NCBI GenBank assembly: GCA_047967505.1
Contig: CM106540.1
Length of the DNA stretch: 64,000 nt
Source of the DNA: Dipteris shenzhenensis
Taxonomy: Eukaryota; Polypodiophyta; Polypodiopsida; Gleicheniales
Reading direction: 5' to 3' (one strand)
Position numbers and translations under genes: made by a program. The notes beneath the pieces were generated by a model, which was not told where the DNA came from, made no database searches, and saw nothing but the letters and a program-made list of their open reading frames with translations. Below are positions 44,090 through 54,424 of this stretch, one piece after another. The stretch's first letter is position 1, and every line of letters begins with the position of its first letter.

Positions 44090-44120
<31 letters not shown>

Positions 44121-44154
44121 CATACATATATATAGATACATACATACATATATA

Positions 44155-44190
<36 letters not shown>

Positions 44191-44277
44191 TGTATGTATG
44201 TATGTATGTATGTATCTATATATATGTATATGTATGTATCTATATATATGTATATACACATCTATATATATATGTAT

Positions 44278-44308
<31 letters not shown>

Positions 44309-44352
44309 CACATCGATATATATATATATATATATATATGCATACATACACA
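43845..44352. repeat. Compound microsatellite (TA, CA, TAAA, TACA, TATG)
   Basis: (CA)n at about 43866-43927, (AAAT/TAAA)n at about 43975-44030, (TACA)n patches, and (TATG)n at about 44161-44215. Long Tyr/Ile/Val frames through it are artefacts. The right part is interrupted by gypsy element 2 and continues at 54012. Confidence 0.95.
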
Positions 44353-44831
44353 TGTTAGCCCTCTCTACTCTGAAGACTAACTCGAAACGCACTACTGCGA
44401 CAGATTTACATGCGTAATCGAACTTCAGAACTGCGTATGAAAATTCATAGAGTAGAACAGTGATCGACAAAATCATTCATGATAAAACAATAAGGTAGAT
44501 GCAATAGAATATCTGTATTACACTTCTCCGAGCAGTACAACACCGTACTCTCTGATACATAACAATGTTCCTCTTCTGATCACACTGATCCTTGCTCCGA
44601 TCCTCATCAATGAGCCCCCCGAATGAACGCTCTCTTCTCTTTTATCTAACCGGCACACATAACTCCTTCACGGTTGCCGTGATGGTTGCCGTGCCTCTTC
44701 AGTTCTCCGCCTGGTCCTAGAACTTCCGTCTTTTCATATCTCACTATAAACTAGATACAACGTATTAATGATAATGATCTAAGGACTCCCCCCCTAGTTC
44801 CTCTTTGCTGTTGCTGCTTTTGCCCTTAACA
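44353..44831 (-). repeat. 3' LTR of gypsy element 2
   Basis: Plus-strand ends TGTTAGCCC and CTTAACA. Differs from 53533-54011 at four sites. Confidence 0.93.
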
Positions 44832-44993
44832 CTTGGCACTCCCGGTGAATCGGATTCCGGATCCGCATCCGAACCCACCGGTTCTCCGCTACGGTTCATC
44901 CTCGATGTCGCCACCGTCATCGTCCGCCGCCGCCGCTGCTGCCGCCGGAACTACTGGAGCCGCCGGCGCCAGTACTTGTACTGCCGGAGCCGC

Positions 44994-46187
44994 TTACGCC
45001 GGTCGAAGTAAAGGTAGCTGCTGCGGGTTGAGAGCATGGGCATCCACAAAAATTTGGAGCTGTCCATAGAAAGGTGGTGCCGCCGCCCCCGCCTGCTGAG
45101 CTACTGCCGCCATCCGATGAATATAGCGGCATGCTGTCCGCAGGTCGACCAACATAGCTGCTCTCTCAACATGACTCGTTCTCCGCAGCTGTTGTAGCTC
45201 CTCTTCATGCAGTCGGGTCTTCGCAGATAGAGCGAGTTCGAGATCGGTTACCCGCATACTGCGATCTGCTTTCTTCGCCACACCATCCATTCGTTTCATT
45301 ACCCGCCCCAATTCCTTGGTTTGGGCACCTGTTGATTGTTCTGCCGTAGTAGCTCTGATCTTCAGCAAATCTGCCATGAGGCTCTTCACCTCAACTTCAT
45401 GTTGATGGTGCTCTTCTTTCCGGGCGAGCTTGAGTGCCAACAGCTGAGATCTGGCATCGTCACACTGCTGTTGCACCACCGCGACGTGTTCTTGCAGCTG
45501 CAAAAATTGCCTTGCGTCAAAGGATTCCCCGTCCGCTGGCTCCGGAAAAGCTGCCACAAAAGCGGCTGCTGCGTCCGCTTGGGGTCGTGGCTTCATTGCG
45601 GGAACCTGTGCGATCTCGGGTCTTTTTCCTCTGGCCTTCGCTCTTCGGAGGGCTTCTTCCAGTTCGGCGATCCGTTTGACATAGCCTGCGGAAGAATCCA
45701 CCGGTCCCGCCGCTGTCTGCTTCCCGAGAGTATTTGCCGATGTAGAACTTCCACCCTCCAGTTGTGCCGTAGTTTCCGTCACCGGTACTGGTGGTAAAAA
45801 TGCTGTTCCTGCGCCCCCTCCCGCCGGATCATCCTCATCCCTCCGGGCCAACCGTCGATCGAGAGGCCTGCAAGCCCGCTCCAGCTCTACTCGCAATTGA
45901 CGTTGATGATCAAGAAAAATACCCTGCATCTCTGCGACGAAGGCTTCCGATAAATCCAACAAAAGTGCCTCGTCCAGCATGCGTGTAGAGCTAGAGGGTT
46001 GCCGGTACCCCATCACTTCCGCTTCCAACAACTGCATCCTGGCGGTCGCAGTTGTAGCCTTCTCCGTCAATTGTTCCGTCAGCCGCAGGTGTTCTTGAGT
46101 TTGGGCGACAATCGCCGTCCTTGCTTCCTCCATATCCTGCTGTCGCCGTGCATCCATCTGTTGGAATTGTAACAACTGCTCCTGCAG
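44994..46187 (-). CDS. Coiled-coil C-terminal extension of gypsy 2, in frame after TAG
   Basis: 397 codons, in the same frame as gag-pol and separated from it only by TAG at 46188-46190. The sequence is Gln/Glu/Ala/Arg-rich with heptad-like stretches (EEARTAIVAQTQEHLRLTEQ, RIAELEEALRRAKARGK, TRLHEEELQQLRRTS), so a long coiled coil is likely. The coiled coil already begins before the stop (AERLLQCFQKGQLEENEAKL), which argues that the two parts once formed, or still form by readthrough, one protein. No enzymatic motif is seen. The first internal ATG is at 46175-46173. It occupies the position of the extra 3' ORF of Tat/Athila elements. Confidence 0.65.
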   Translation of the reverse strand: MQEQLLQFQQMDARRQQDMEEARTAIVAQTQEHLRLTEQLTEKATTATARMQLLEAEVMGYRQPSSSTRMLDEALLLDLSEAFVAEMQGIFLDHQRQLRVELERACRPLDRRLARRDEDDPAGGGAGTAFLPPVPVTETTAQLEGGSSTSANTLGKQTAAGPVDSSAGYVKRIAELEEALRRAKARGKRPEIAQVPAMKPRPQADAAAAFVAAFPEPADGESFDARQFLQLQEHVAVVQQQCDDARSQLLALKLARKEEHHQHEVEVKSLMADLLKIRATTAEQSTGAQTKELGRVMKRMDGVAKKADRSMRVTDLELALSAKTRLHEEELQQLRRTSHVERAAMLVDLRTACRYIHRMAAVAQQAGAAAPPFYGQLQIFVDAHALNPQQLPLLRPA

Positions 46188-49100
46188 CTATTGATTGCGT
46201 TCGAACAGCCGGGCATTTTCCTGGCGCAACTTCGCCTCATTCTCCTCCAGCTGCCCCTTCTGAAAACATTGGAGCAAGCGCTCCGCCAACCGTCGTGCCG
46301 TGACCAGATCATATGTCTCCACCGGCGGAGATAGCTGCAGCTCACCACTCCCCCTTGGGACTACACGGGTTTCCTCCTGACATGCCTGTCTCCCCGAACT
46401 GTCCTTCCGAGTGTGGACTGAGCTTTCCCCTTGCAAGGCCTCTGCTTCCGGGCGGGTTTTCTTCAACATTGCTCCTTCCGGCACAAGAGCCAACTTTCTT
46501 TTCAATAAACTGGCCATGCGGCTCGATGTTGCTGAGACCGCTGGCCTACTCCTCTGGCTGCCCTGTGGAACTTCTGCCGGAACCACCACCGCAGGTACTA
46601 CCGCCGTAACCTCCACCGCAGGTACTACCGGAGTCACCTGGTTCCTTGGCGTCAGAGCTCCCTCCGTTGTTGATCGTGCTGGTTCCACCTCCTTGGACTC
46701 CTTGTCCGAAGCATCGTCTGTGGACTCCTCCACCTCCACATACGACCCTGGGACTACCGGTTCCGCATCTGGTCCGAAAAAAAGAAATAAGACTTGCCCC
46801 ATCCGGGATGTTGCCGTGGGCTTCAAGAGCTTCTTGGCCACCTCCAGAATTCTGTCCGCCATCAGCTTCGCCCAGGGAACCGGTTTCCCTTGCTCCGCCC
46901 TCTGGAAATAGGTAAACTGGGCCTGTCCCAGTAGCTCTGCTTTCACCTTCTGCCAGAGTGCCTCCGCAATAAACTTGTAGCATGTCTTCTTCGAAGCATC
47001 CAGCTTCTTCATGTTGTACTCCCCCTTGCAACCTGTGACGAGAGCTGCCTCCATGGCACTGCTGGTAAGCTTCGTGACTTTGCATGGACCATCCACCGGC
47101 AAGTGCAACCGGGCCGCTACCAGCTCCTTGCACAAGGTGAAAGTCTTTCCATACACCACGACCTTGCGCCCGCGTGCAAGCTGCGCCAAGATATCTTGCG
47201 CCAATGGATGAACTGGTGTCGTAGCCCATGGCAAACCCGCGAACTCCACCAGACGAGTTCGTGTCAGCCAAGACTGCACAGCCTCATCCCCAACAGGTAA
47301 CGAATTGATCAGATGGAAGACCACCATAGCGGCGAGAAGCTGGGATGCGAGGGAGAAGAGTTCTGGAAAACAAAGAGTTGGAAATAAGCCCCCTTTTGCT
47401 TCCAAATTGCCTTTTGGATGCCCTGGTGAACTCCTTGTTTGCATGCAACGATCAAGTGTCCCATCATCCTGATAAAAGCCCCACTTCGAAGATTCAGTAG
47501 ATTGCATGGCGGCGTCCTCGCTCCGCGACACGAAGCTTTGCTCCCACCATTTCTCGGAATAAAGTGAGTGATACCATACGTGCGTACTAATAGCCCCCAT
47601 CATCGGTTTCTCCACCGAAATGGCTATAAATGAATTGGAAATGATCATCTCAGGTGGTATCTCCGGAAATGGGTAAGGTGGCATGGGCCCTGTATATGGT
47701 CGGAGACGAAATCCATTTACCGGCTTCTGCAACAGCTCCCCCTGTACTGTTCCTAATTGGAACGTGCCATCACCATAACGCTCCACCACCCAATACGGAC
47801 CTCCCCACCGTAACTTCAGCTTACCCGGATGCGGACCCATCCGAGTGTTAAACAATATCACGGCATCTCTCCGTTTGAAGGTCTTCTTCTTTGAATGACG
47901 GTCCACCCAGACCTTCCGTCTGTCCTGGACTACCTGTGCAAGATACGCACTGTTGAACCGCTCCTCACCCAGCCGATCCAGCTGTTCAATCCTCCGGTCT
48001 ACGGACTCGTCCCAGCCCAATTTCTCTGCCGCTGCAATCCGCAGACTCGGTACTAGGAATTCCATGGGGACCACTGCTTCAACTCCGTAAACCAACTTGA
48101 ATGGCGTGAACCCCGTCGCAACCTTATAGGAAGTCCGAAACGCCCATAATGCGGAGTAAAGTTTTTCATCCCAATCTGTCCGATTTTCATTGACCAGCTT
48201 TTTCAGAATGACTAGCAACACCTTATTCGAGGACTCCGCCTGTCCGTTTGCCTGAGGGTAATACACTGTGGACTTCTTATGAATGATTAGGTGCCGGGTA
48301 ACCAGTTCCCGTAACACCGCATTAATGAAATGCCCACCTTGATCCGTGACGAGCTCAACCAGACATCCGTACCGTGTCATAATGGCTTCATAAAGGAATC
48401 TGGCCACAGCCTTTGCCGAATTATCCTTCAGTGCTCGGGCCTCCACCCATTTGGTACAGTAATCCGTCGCCACCAGGATATACCGATTACCTGTCCTCCT
48501 CGCCGGCGGTGAAAACGGACCTACAAAGTCCAGCCCCCACTTCATGAACGGTTCGAGGGCCAGTATGGGATTATGCGGCATCCGGTCCCGACCTGATGGC
48601 TGGCCCAACCTCTGGCACACATCGCATCTTTTGACGAACCTATGCGCATCCCCCATTAATGTTGGCCACCACAGACCTCCTTGGAGTACCTTCCGTCCGG
48701 TTACTTCTCCTGCGAAGTGTCCACCGCTGATTCCTTGGTGAGCCTCTTCCAGGATGACCTCCTGCTCATGTGGGTACACACACCGTCGCAACACACCATC
48801 TAGCCCCTGCTTATACAATTGGTCAGCAATGATCCGGAAGTCTCTGCTCTTGAGCGCGAGCCGTTTCCGCTGGTCTCGCGACATTCCGTCGCGCATCTGG
48901 CCCGTGTCGACAAAGTGAAACATGTCGTCGTACCACGTCTTTGGAGCTGCCGGTACCACCGCCTCCAGTTCGAACAGCTGGGCATCCGGAAAATCGTCTT
49001 CCACACCCATCGGGTCTTCGCCAGATTCCAACCGCGAAAGGTAATCCGCTACGGCATGTGTACTTCCTGGTCGATGGACCACCGTGAAGTCGAACTCCTG

Positions 49101-52100
49101 TAAAAGCAGCATCCACCGGGCCAACTTTCCAGTGAGCTCGGGCTTGTGTACCAAATACAACAAGGCGGAATGATCCACATGAAACGTGAACCGATTCCCC
49201 AACAGGTAGTGACGAAACTTTGTTACGGAATAAATCATCCCCAATGCTTCCCGCTCCGTCGTAGAGTAATTCCGTTCGGCTTTTGACAACCTGCGACTTG
49301 CATAATACACCGGTCGGAACCACTTGCTTGTCGCTTCCTGCATGAGGACACTGCCAATAGCCACGTCCGAGGCATCCACGAAGACATGAAACATCTTCGT
49401 CCAATCTGGCGGCTGAACCACCGGTGCTGTCGCCAACATCAGTTTGAGCCGTCGAAAAGCTAAGTCACAAGCAGGAGACCAGACTACCGGTACTTTGTTG
49501 AGTTGGTCATACAGTGGTGTCGCCACATCCGCCAGATACCGCAGCATTCGGCTGTGCCATTTAACCTGCCCTAGGAATCTCCCGAGCTGCTTACCGTTGC
49601 CAGGAACCTTTGCCTGCCGAATCGCTTCGACCTTCGCCGGATCTACCGCAATGCCTTCCGCCGAGACAATGCAACCCAGCAGCATACCGCTGCCCACGGC
49701 GAATGCACATTTCATAGGGTTCAGACACAACCGTGCCTCCCTACACCGGGTTAAGCATTTCTTCAGATGCTCAAGGTGCTGCTCGCGACTCCCGAAAACA
49801 CTGAAATCGTCCAGAAATACCTGCATAAAGATTAGTAAATAATCATCAAATATTTCTTGGACCATGCGTTGAAATGTTGCCGGAGCATTCTTTAGCCCAA
49901 ATGCCATCACCAGGAAAGCAAATGCTCCCCACTCCGTGATGAAGGCTGTTTTCTCTCGATCTTCTGGTGCCATCTGCACCTGGTTATACCCACTGAAGCC
50001 ATCCAGAAAAGAATACATCTCGTGACCTGCCACTGTATCCAGCATAGTATCATTAAACGGCAAGGGAAACGGATCCATGATTGTCGCCGCGTTAAGCTTT
50101 CTGTAGTCAACACAGACCCGCAACTTCAAATTTTTTTTCGGAACAATCACTATTGGCGAAAGCCACGTTGCACGGTCAACCGGATAGATAAACCCGACCT
50201 TTAGCAGCCTGTCCAGCTCCTCCTTCACCCTCTGGGCATAGTTCGGGTTCATTCTATACCGTTGTTGCCGAACCGGTATCGCATCCTTCTGCAGATTGAT
50301 CCTGTGCTGATAGAATTTGGGATCGATGCCGAGCAAATCTGTGTAGTCCCAGGCGAACACGTCTTTGAAGGATTGCAGCAATGTCTCCAATTTTCCCCGA
50401 AATCCTTTATCGAGCTTCGCACTGACACGGACGTTCTTTGGCTCCTCCTCCGTCCCGAGGTTAAGATCCAGCAGCTCATCTTCTTTGACCCTCCGCGAGC
50501 GACGGAGTTCCTGCTCGAAAACTCTTTCCGCCTCCGCCACTCCTGCTTCGTCCGGCATGTCTCCTGTGCCTTCCGGTAGACTCCCTTCGACTGGTTCTTT
50601 CGTGGAACTGGATGACTCCTGCGTAGCCGAGGGAATCTGATGCTGATATTGCTTTAAAACGGCAACCACATCGACCTCGAACAAGCTTACCAGCTCCGTA
50701 TTCCTACTGAAGTAATCATCCTCCTCTTCGACCCCCATTCCGTCCATCATATGGATACCTTCCGCCATCGTCGGTCGGAATGGTGTCCTCAGCCCTTGTT
50801 TGGTATGTACCGAGAGCTTCAGCTTCTTTTTTCCTTTCCGAATGGTGATGCGGTCTGATTGCCAGTCTTGTTTCACACGGGCCTGCCGCAACCACGGTCT
50901 TCCGAGCAATAACGGGTATGACCCGCTAATATCCTCCATCCGGAGAATCACCGCAGCGATTTCGAACTTCACGCCGCAAACCTCCATTTTCAATCCACGG
51001 AGCAATCCTAACGGCTGCACTCTCCGTTGGTCTGCCATCCGAACGGCGAAGGGTGCTGATTCCCATTTTGTGATACCCAATGGCACCAGCATTTGTTCGG
51101 ACAGGATGTTGACCCCAGACCCTCCGTCCAGCAACACCCCTCCCACACGGCTGTTCTCCAGTGTTACGGAAATTACCGGGACCGCTTCGTCAAAAACAGG
51201 AGGCTGTACTTCCGCTGCAGGCTTTGCAGATTCGTCTGACGACACTTCCATTGTTACCGCTTCCATCTCCGACTCCATCGCCCTGACTGGTTCCGTCAAT
51301 TGTTTGATGAGAGAACTCCGGAAATTGGGTACCAATGCTAACAATTGCTCCATTGTCATGTGTATTTGCTGTTTCCGCAAATCCTGCCATAAATCATATG
51401 GTTCAACACCCTCCTCGCCGGTCATCAGGCTGTCCTTCTGACTGGTAGGTAGACAAGTCGCTTCTGGCTGCTCTCCTTGCAGGCGCCTTGCCACCTTCGC
51501 ACCATTCTCCATCACCGAGACTGCCTTTTCCGCGCTTGGCCTAGGTAACACCGTTGGGGTTTTCTGGACCCATTCACCGACCGTCGACCGCACCTTTTGT
51601 TGTGCCTGCCAGTCCAACGCCGTAGGTCTCCCCTTCTCTTGCTGGGCCTTGTATTCCCGCACCTTTTCCTGGGATCGTGTGACCACGAGCACATCTCCGC
51701 TCGCACTTCCTCCCACTTTTCCTTCAACAGGGACACCTGCCGGTACTTCCGGTACTTCTTCGGACTTCGGACTAGGCTCCTTGCTATCCTGTTGCTGACT
51801 GGCATCATCGCATTCGATAATCAGAACCGCATTCACTGCTGGTGCGGACTTGCCTTCTCCGGATCCCCGGGTTGCTTCCTTTTCCGCCTTGTGGCGCTTA
51901 AATAATTCGCAATCTACCTTTCGATGTCCGGGTTGATTGCAATAAAAACATAGGAACGTCCGTTCCCCTGCTGGTTCATCTGCACCTGTTCCAGCCGTTC
52001 TCGACCGCCAAGGTCTTTTCGTCGGTGCGGCTGGTACCGCGGCTGGTGCTGCGGCTGGTGCCGCAACTACCGCCGCCACCGCTGGTGTCGGGGCTATTCG

Positions 52101-53426
52101 TGCGTTATAGCGGCAGATCTCCGTGGTATGCGTCGCTGTTTGGCAAATCGCACACCACCGCTCATTCAAACCGCATTCCTCTGCTAAGTGTCCTGCATTC
52201 CGGCACCGATTACACCAAGTATCCTTGCGAACTTTTGAAGAGGACCCTATTCCACTATCCCGGCTTTTGGCTCCGGCAGTAGATCCTTCCAGAAATAACT
52301 TCCCTGCCGCTTTTCCAGCCTTCCGCCTCATGGAACGTTTGTCCTCCTCCTCATCCGACTGATCCGACTCCTCCTCATTATCGGTATCGGAGTCTCCCTC
52401 AGCCTCCTCATACTTCACTTTTCCTTTCCTTCCCTTGGAAGTAAACAGAACTTGTTCCGCCCTCACCGCTGCTTGGACGACTTCTTCCAATGAAAGAGCT
52501 TCCAGATCCAACGATGCCAGGGACCTTTTCAATCCTTTAATCAGCCCCTCCATGAAGTAAGCATTTTGGATGGGGACTGCCGGGGTAGTTGCTGCATCGA
52601 GGCGGCGGATCAACGACCGAAACCTGGCCGCATACGCCTCCACTTCTTGGTTCTTCTGTTCCAGTCTCCCCAGTTTGGCCAGGACATGAACACGGGTCTT
52701 GTCCTCCCGAAACCGGAGCAAAAAGGCATCCCGCAGTAGATCAAACGTGGCGAAATGGGTAGCTCCATATTGCGCGATCCATACTGCCGCCTGCTTCTGC
52801 AGTGTCGGGATGAAAGTCACCATCTTCATAAGATCTGTCGCCTGCACTGGTGGAGCCGTATTCACCATCCATGCCATCTCAAATGACAGTATATGTGCAT
52901 CCGCATCCTCCTTATCCCGTCCCGAAAACTTGGGGTACTTCACCGTCATCCTGGGTACCAGTGGTGGAATAGCCGCGCTACTTACCGCCGGAACTCCACC
53001 CCCGCCTCCGCCTCCACTGCCTCCACCTCCCCTATCGGGATCTGGTGACGGACCTGGGGCTTCGCTTCCTGCAGGCACACCACCCCTCCGTCTCCTAGGA
53101 CTCGGTGGTGGGGAATTCCGCAACGGTGACGCTTCGTCTTCCGGAGGAGTACTTGTTAAATCGAACGGGCTACTGCGTCCGGAGGATTCGCCTTCCTCCT
53201 GAACACCGGAAACGACTGGACCTTCCTCTCCTGGGATCAGCGGAGGTGTGTCAGAGCGGCTACTACTCTCACTATCCGTGAAGAAGCCGAAGAGAAGATC
53301 ACGTTGAGCCACATATCTGTCATGCCGTTCCTCGCGGGTTGTACGTGCCGATACTGGAGTTGCAGGCTCCCGAGGCCGTTCCGGAGAGCGCGATGTTCCC
53401 CCTGGCTCACTCCCAGCGTCATTCAT
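46188..53426 (-). CDS. Gypsy gag-pro-RT-RNaseH-integrase polyprotein with C-terminal extension
   Basis: 2,412 codons uninterrupted, ATG at 53426. In order: Ser/Pro/Gly-rich N-terminus; gag (about 160-330); two zinc knuckles WCNRCRNAGHLAEEC...C (about 400) and a third FLCFYCNQPGHRKVDC (about 492); protease VLLDGGSGVNIL (about 765); RT FLDGFSGYNQ (about 1140) and VFLDDFSVFG (about 1205); RNase H FVDASDVAIG (about 1347); integrase zinc motif H..H..C..C (about 1555-1605), then core GLDFVGP, VTDQGGHF and GQAESSNK with D,D35E spacing; GPYWV module (about 1875). About 500 residues beyond the integrase are unlike other domains I know. All catalytic residues expected are present. The single gag-pol frame means no frameshift is needed. 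Confidence 0.95.
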   Translation of the reverse strand: MNDAGSEPGGTSRSPERPREPATPVSARTTREERHDRYVAQRDLLFGFFTDSESSSRSDTPPLIPGEEGPVVSGVQEEGESSGRSSPFDLTSTPPEDEASPLRNSPPPSPRRRRGGVPAGSEAPGPSPDPDRGGGGSGGGGGGGVPAVSSAAIPPLVPRMTVKYPKFSGRDKEDADAHILSFEMAWMVNTAPPVQATDLMKMVTFIPTLQKQAAVWIAQYGATHFATFDLLRDAFLLRFREDKTRVHVLAKLGRLEQKNQEVEAYAARFRSLIRRLDAATTPAVPIQNAYFMEGLIKGLKRSLASLDLEALSLEEVVQAAVRAEQVLFTSKGRKGKVKYEEAEGDSDTDNEEESDQSDEEEDKRSMRRKAGKAAGKLFLEGSTAGAKSRDSGIGSSSKVRKDTWCNRCRNAGHLAEECGLNERWCAICQTATHTTEICRYNARIAPTPAVAAVVAAPAAAPAAVPAAPTKRPWRSRTAGTGADEPAGERTFLCFYCNQPGHRKVDCELFKRHKAEKEATRGSGEGKSAPAVNAVLIIECDDASQQQDSKEPSPKSEEVPEVPAGVPVEGKVGGSASGDVLVVTRSQEKVREYKAQQEKGRPTALDWQAQQKVRSTVGEWVQKTPTVLPRPSAEKAVSVMENGAKVARRLQGEQPEATCLPTSQKDSLMTGEEGVEPYDLWQDLRKQQIHMTMEQLLALVPNFRSSLIKQLTEPVRAMESEMEAVTMEVSSDESAKPAAEVQPPVFDEAVPVISVTLENSRVGGVLLDGGSGVNILSEQMLVPLGITKWESAPFAVRMADQRRVQPLGLLRGLKMEVCGVKFEIAAVILRMEDISGSYPLLLGRPWLRQARVKQDWQSDRITIRKGKKKLKLSVHTKQGLRTPFRPTMAEGIHMMDGMGVEEEDDYFSRNTELVSLFEVDVVAVLKQYQHQIPSATQESSSSTKEPVEGSLPEGTGDMPDEAGVAEAERVFEQELRRSRRVKEDELLDLNLGTEEEPKNVRVSAKLDKGFRGKLETLLQSFKDVFAWDYTDLLGIDPKFYQHRINLQKDAIPVRQQRYRMNPNYAQRVKEELDRLLKVGFIYPVDRATWLSPIVIVPKKNLKLRVCVDYRKLNAATIMDPFPLPFNDTMLDTVAGHEMYSFLDGFSGYNQVQMAPEDREKTAFITEWGAFAFLVMAFGLKNAPATFQRMVQEIFDDYLLIFMQVFLDDFSVFGSREQHLEHLKKCLTRCREARLCLNPMKCAFAVGSGMLLGCIVSAEGIAVDPAKVEAIRQAKVPGNGKQLGRFLGQVKWHSRMLRYLADVATPLYDQLNKVPVVWSPACDLAFRRLKLMLATAPVVQPPDWTKMFHVFVDASDVAIGSVLMQEATSKWFRPVYYASRRLSKAERNYSTTEREALGMIYSVTKFRHYLLGNRFTFHVDHSALLYLVHKPELTGKLARWMLLLQEFDFTVVHRPGSTHAVADYLSRLESGEDPMGVEDDFPDAQLFELEAVVPAAPKTWYDDMFHFVDTGQMRDGMSRDQRKRLALKSRDFRIIADQLYKQGLDGVLRRCVYPHEQEVILEEAHQGISGGHFAGEVTGRKVLQGGLWWPTLMGDAHRFVKRCDVCQRLGQPSGRDRMPHNPILALEPFMKWGLDFVGPFSPPARRTGNRYILVATDYCTKWVEARALKDNSAKAVARFLYEAIMTRYGCLVELVTDQGGHFINAVLRELVTRHLIIHKKSTVYYPQANGQAESSNKVLLVILKKLVNENRTDWDEKLYSALWAFRTSYKVATGFTPFKLVYGVEAVVPMEFLVPSLRIAAAEKLGWDESVDRRIEQLDRLGEERFNSAYLAQVVQDRRKVWVDRHSKKKTFKRRDAVILFNTRMGPHPGKLKLRWGGPYWVVERYGDGTFQLGTVQGELLQKPVNGFRLRPYTGPMPPYPFPEIPPEMIISNSFIAISVEKPMMGAISTHVWYHSLYSEKWWEQSFVSRSEDAAMQSTESSKWGFYQDDGTLDRCMQTRSSPGHPKGNLEAKGGLFPTLCFPELFSLASQLLAAMVVFHLINSLPVGDEAVQSWLTRTRLVEFAGLPWATTPVHPLAQDILAQLARGRKVVVYGKTFTLCKELVAARLHLPVDGPCKVTKLTSSAMEAALVTGCKGEYNMKKLDASKKTCYKFIAEALWQKVKAELLGQAQFTYFQRAEQGKPVPWAKLMADRILEVAKKLLKPTATSRMGQVLFLFFGPDAEPVVPGSYVEVEESTDDASDKESKEVEPARSTTEGALTPRNQVTPVVPAVEVTAVVPAVVVPAEVPQGSQRSRPAVSATSSRMASLLKRKLALVPEGAMLKKTRPEAEALQGESSVHTRKDSSGRQACQEETRVVPRGSGELQLSPPVETYDLVTARRLAERLLQCFQKGQLEENEAKLRQENARLFERNQ

Positions 53427-53532
53427 GCGCTAGTCCACGCACCGAGGAATCAGAGTATTACAGATGGGGAGCATCCAACCTCTCCGGGGTATCCACCGCG
53501 ACGAACATGGAAATCTTCCGTGGTCGCCAAAG
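53427..53532 (-). other. Primer site and leader of gypsy 2
   Basis: On the minus strand, the 5' LTR end is followed after three bases by TGGCGACCACGGAAG, a TGG-starting sequence complementary to a tRNA 3' end whose identity I cannot fix. Only about 105 bases separate the LTR from the gag ATG. Confidence 0.6.
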
Positions 53533-54011
53533 TGTTAGCCCTCTCTACTCTGAAGACTAACTCGAAACGCACTACTGCGACAGATTTACATGCGTAATCG
53601 AACTTCAGAACTGCGTATGAAAATTCATAGAGTAGAACAGTGATCGACAGAATCATTCATGATAAAACAATAAGGTAGATGCAATAGAATATCTGTATTA
53701 CACTTCTCCGAGCAGTACAACACCGTACTCTCTGATACACAACAATGTTCCTCTTCTGATCACACTGATCCTTGCTCCGATCCTCATCAATGAGCCCCCC
53801 GAATGATCGCTCTCTTCTCTTTTATCTAACCGGCACACATAACTCCTTCACGGTTGCCGTGATGGTTGCCGTGCCTCTTCAGTTCTCCGCCTGGTCCTAG
53901 AACTTCCGTCTTTTCATATCTCACTATAAACTAGATACAACGTATTAATGATAATGATCTAAGGACTCCCCCCCTAGTTCCTCTTTGCTATTGCTGCTTT
54001 TGCCCTTAACA
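53533..54011 (-). repeat. 5' LTR of gypsy element 2
   Basis: On the minus strand it starts TGTTAAGGGC and ends ...GGGCTAACA. Direct repeat of 44353-44831. Confidence 0.93.
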
Positions 54012-54424
54012 ACACATACATACATACATACATATAGAGGATCTTCTCTTCTCTTAAAGGACCTCCTCCTTAGAGCTATTTAAAAAAAGGGGCGATACCC
54101 GCCCGCGGAGCTTTACTTGTGTAGTCTTCCATCTTTCTCCTTTCCCATTTCTTGAAAGCTTCGTATCCAATTGATCACTCCCTTGTTTTGTAACGTGGTA
54201 TTAGAACCTATTGGTTCTTCTCCCACTTTCGCTCCCTTTCCTTTCGTAGACCTTCCTTTCCTCCCTTCAACTATCAAGCCTCACTCTTGTAGAAGGGTAC
54301 TGCAAGTCGATTTCTTGGCTTCTTATAAGGATATATTTCTTCAAGAGTACTATATATATATATATGTATGTATGTATATATATATATATGTATGTATGTA
54401 TGTATATATATATATGTGTGTGTG
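54012..54424. repeat. Microsatellite remains and LTR/primer-site fragment
   Basis: (ACAT)n at 54012-54036 continues the microsatellite interrupted by gypsy 2. At 54110-54225 lies an LTR 3' end shared with 36095-36170, followed by TGGTATTAGAACC, a copia-type primer site. (TATG)/(TA)n fills 54347-54424. Confidence 0.65.

Larger units (their letters stand above)
44353..54011 (-). mobile_element. Young full-length Ty3-gypsy retrotransposon
   Basis: 9,659 bp, with 479-bp LTRs at both ends that differ at four positions and a 5-bp duplication ACACA (44348-44352 and 54012-54016). The internal region has one continuous gag-pol frame plus an in-frame downstream extension. It is visibly richer in GC than its surroundings. 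There is no chromodomain, and the C-terminal extension is in the place of the extra ORF of Tat/Athila-type elements. Probably capable of movement recently, if the TAG at 46188 is tolerated. Confidence 0.92.

Noticed and set aside
43809-44417. Long Tyr/Ile/Val/Met-rich open frames on both strands
   Set aside because: They are translations of (TA), (CA), (TACA) and (TATG) microsatellites, not genes.
44805-53597. Many plus-strand frames opposite the gypsy polyprotein
   Set aside because: Shadows of the high-GC minus-strand coding sequence, which carries all the conserved motifs.
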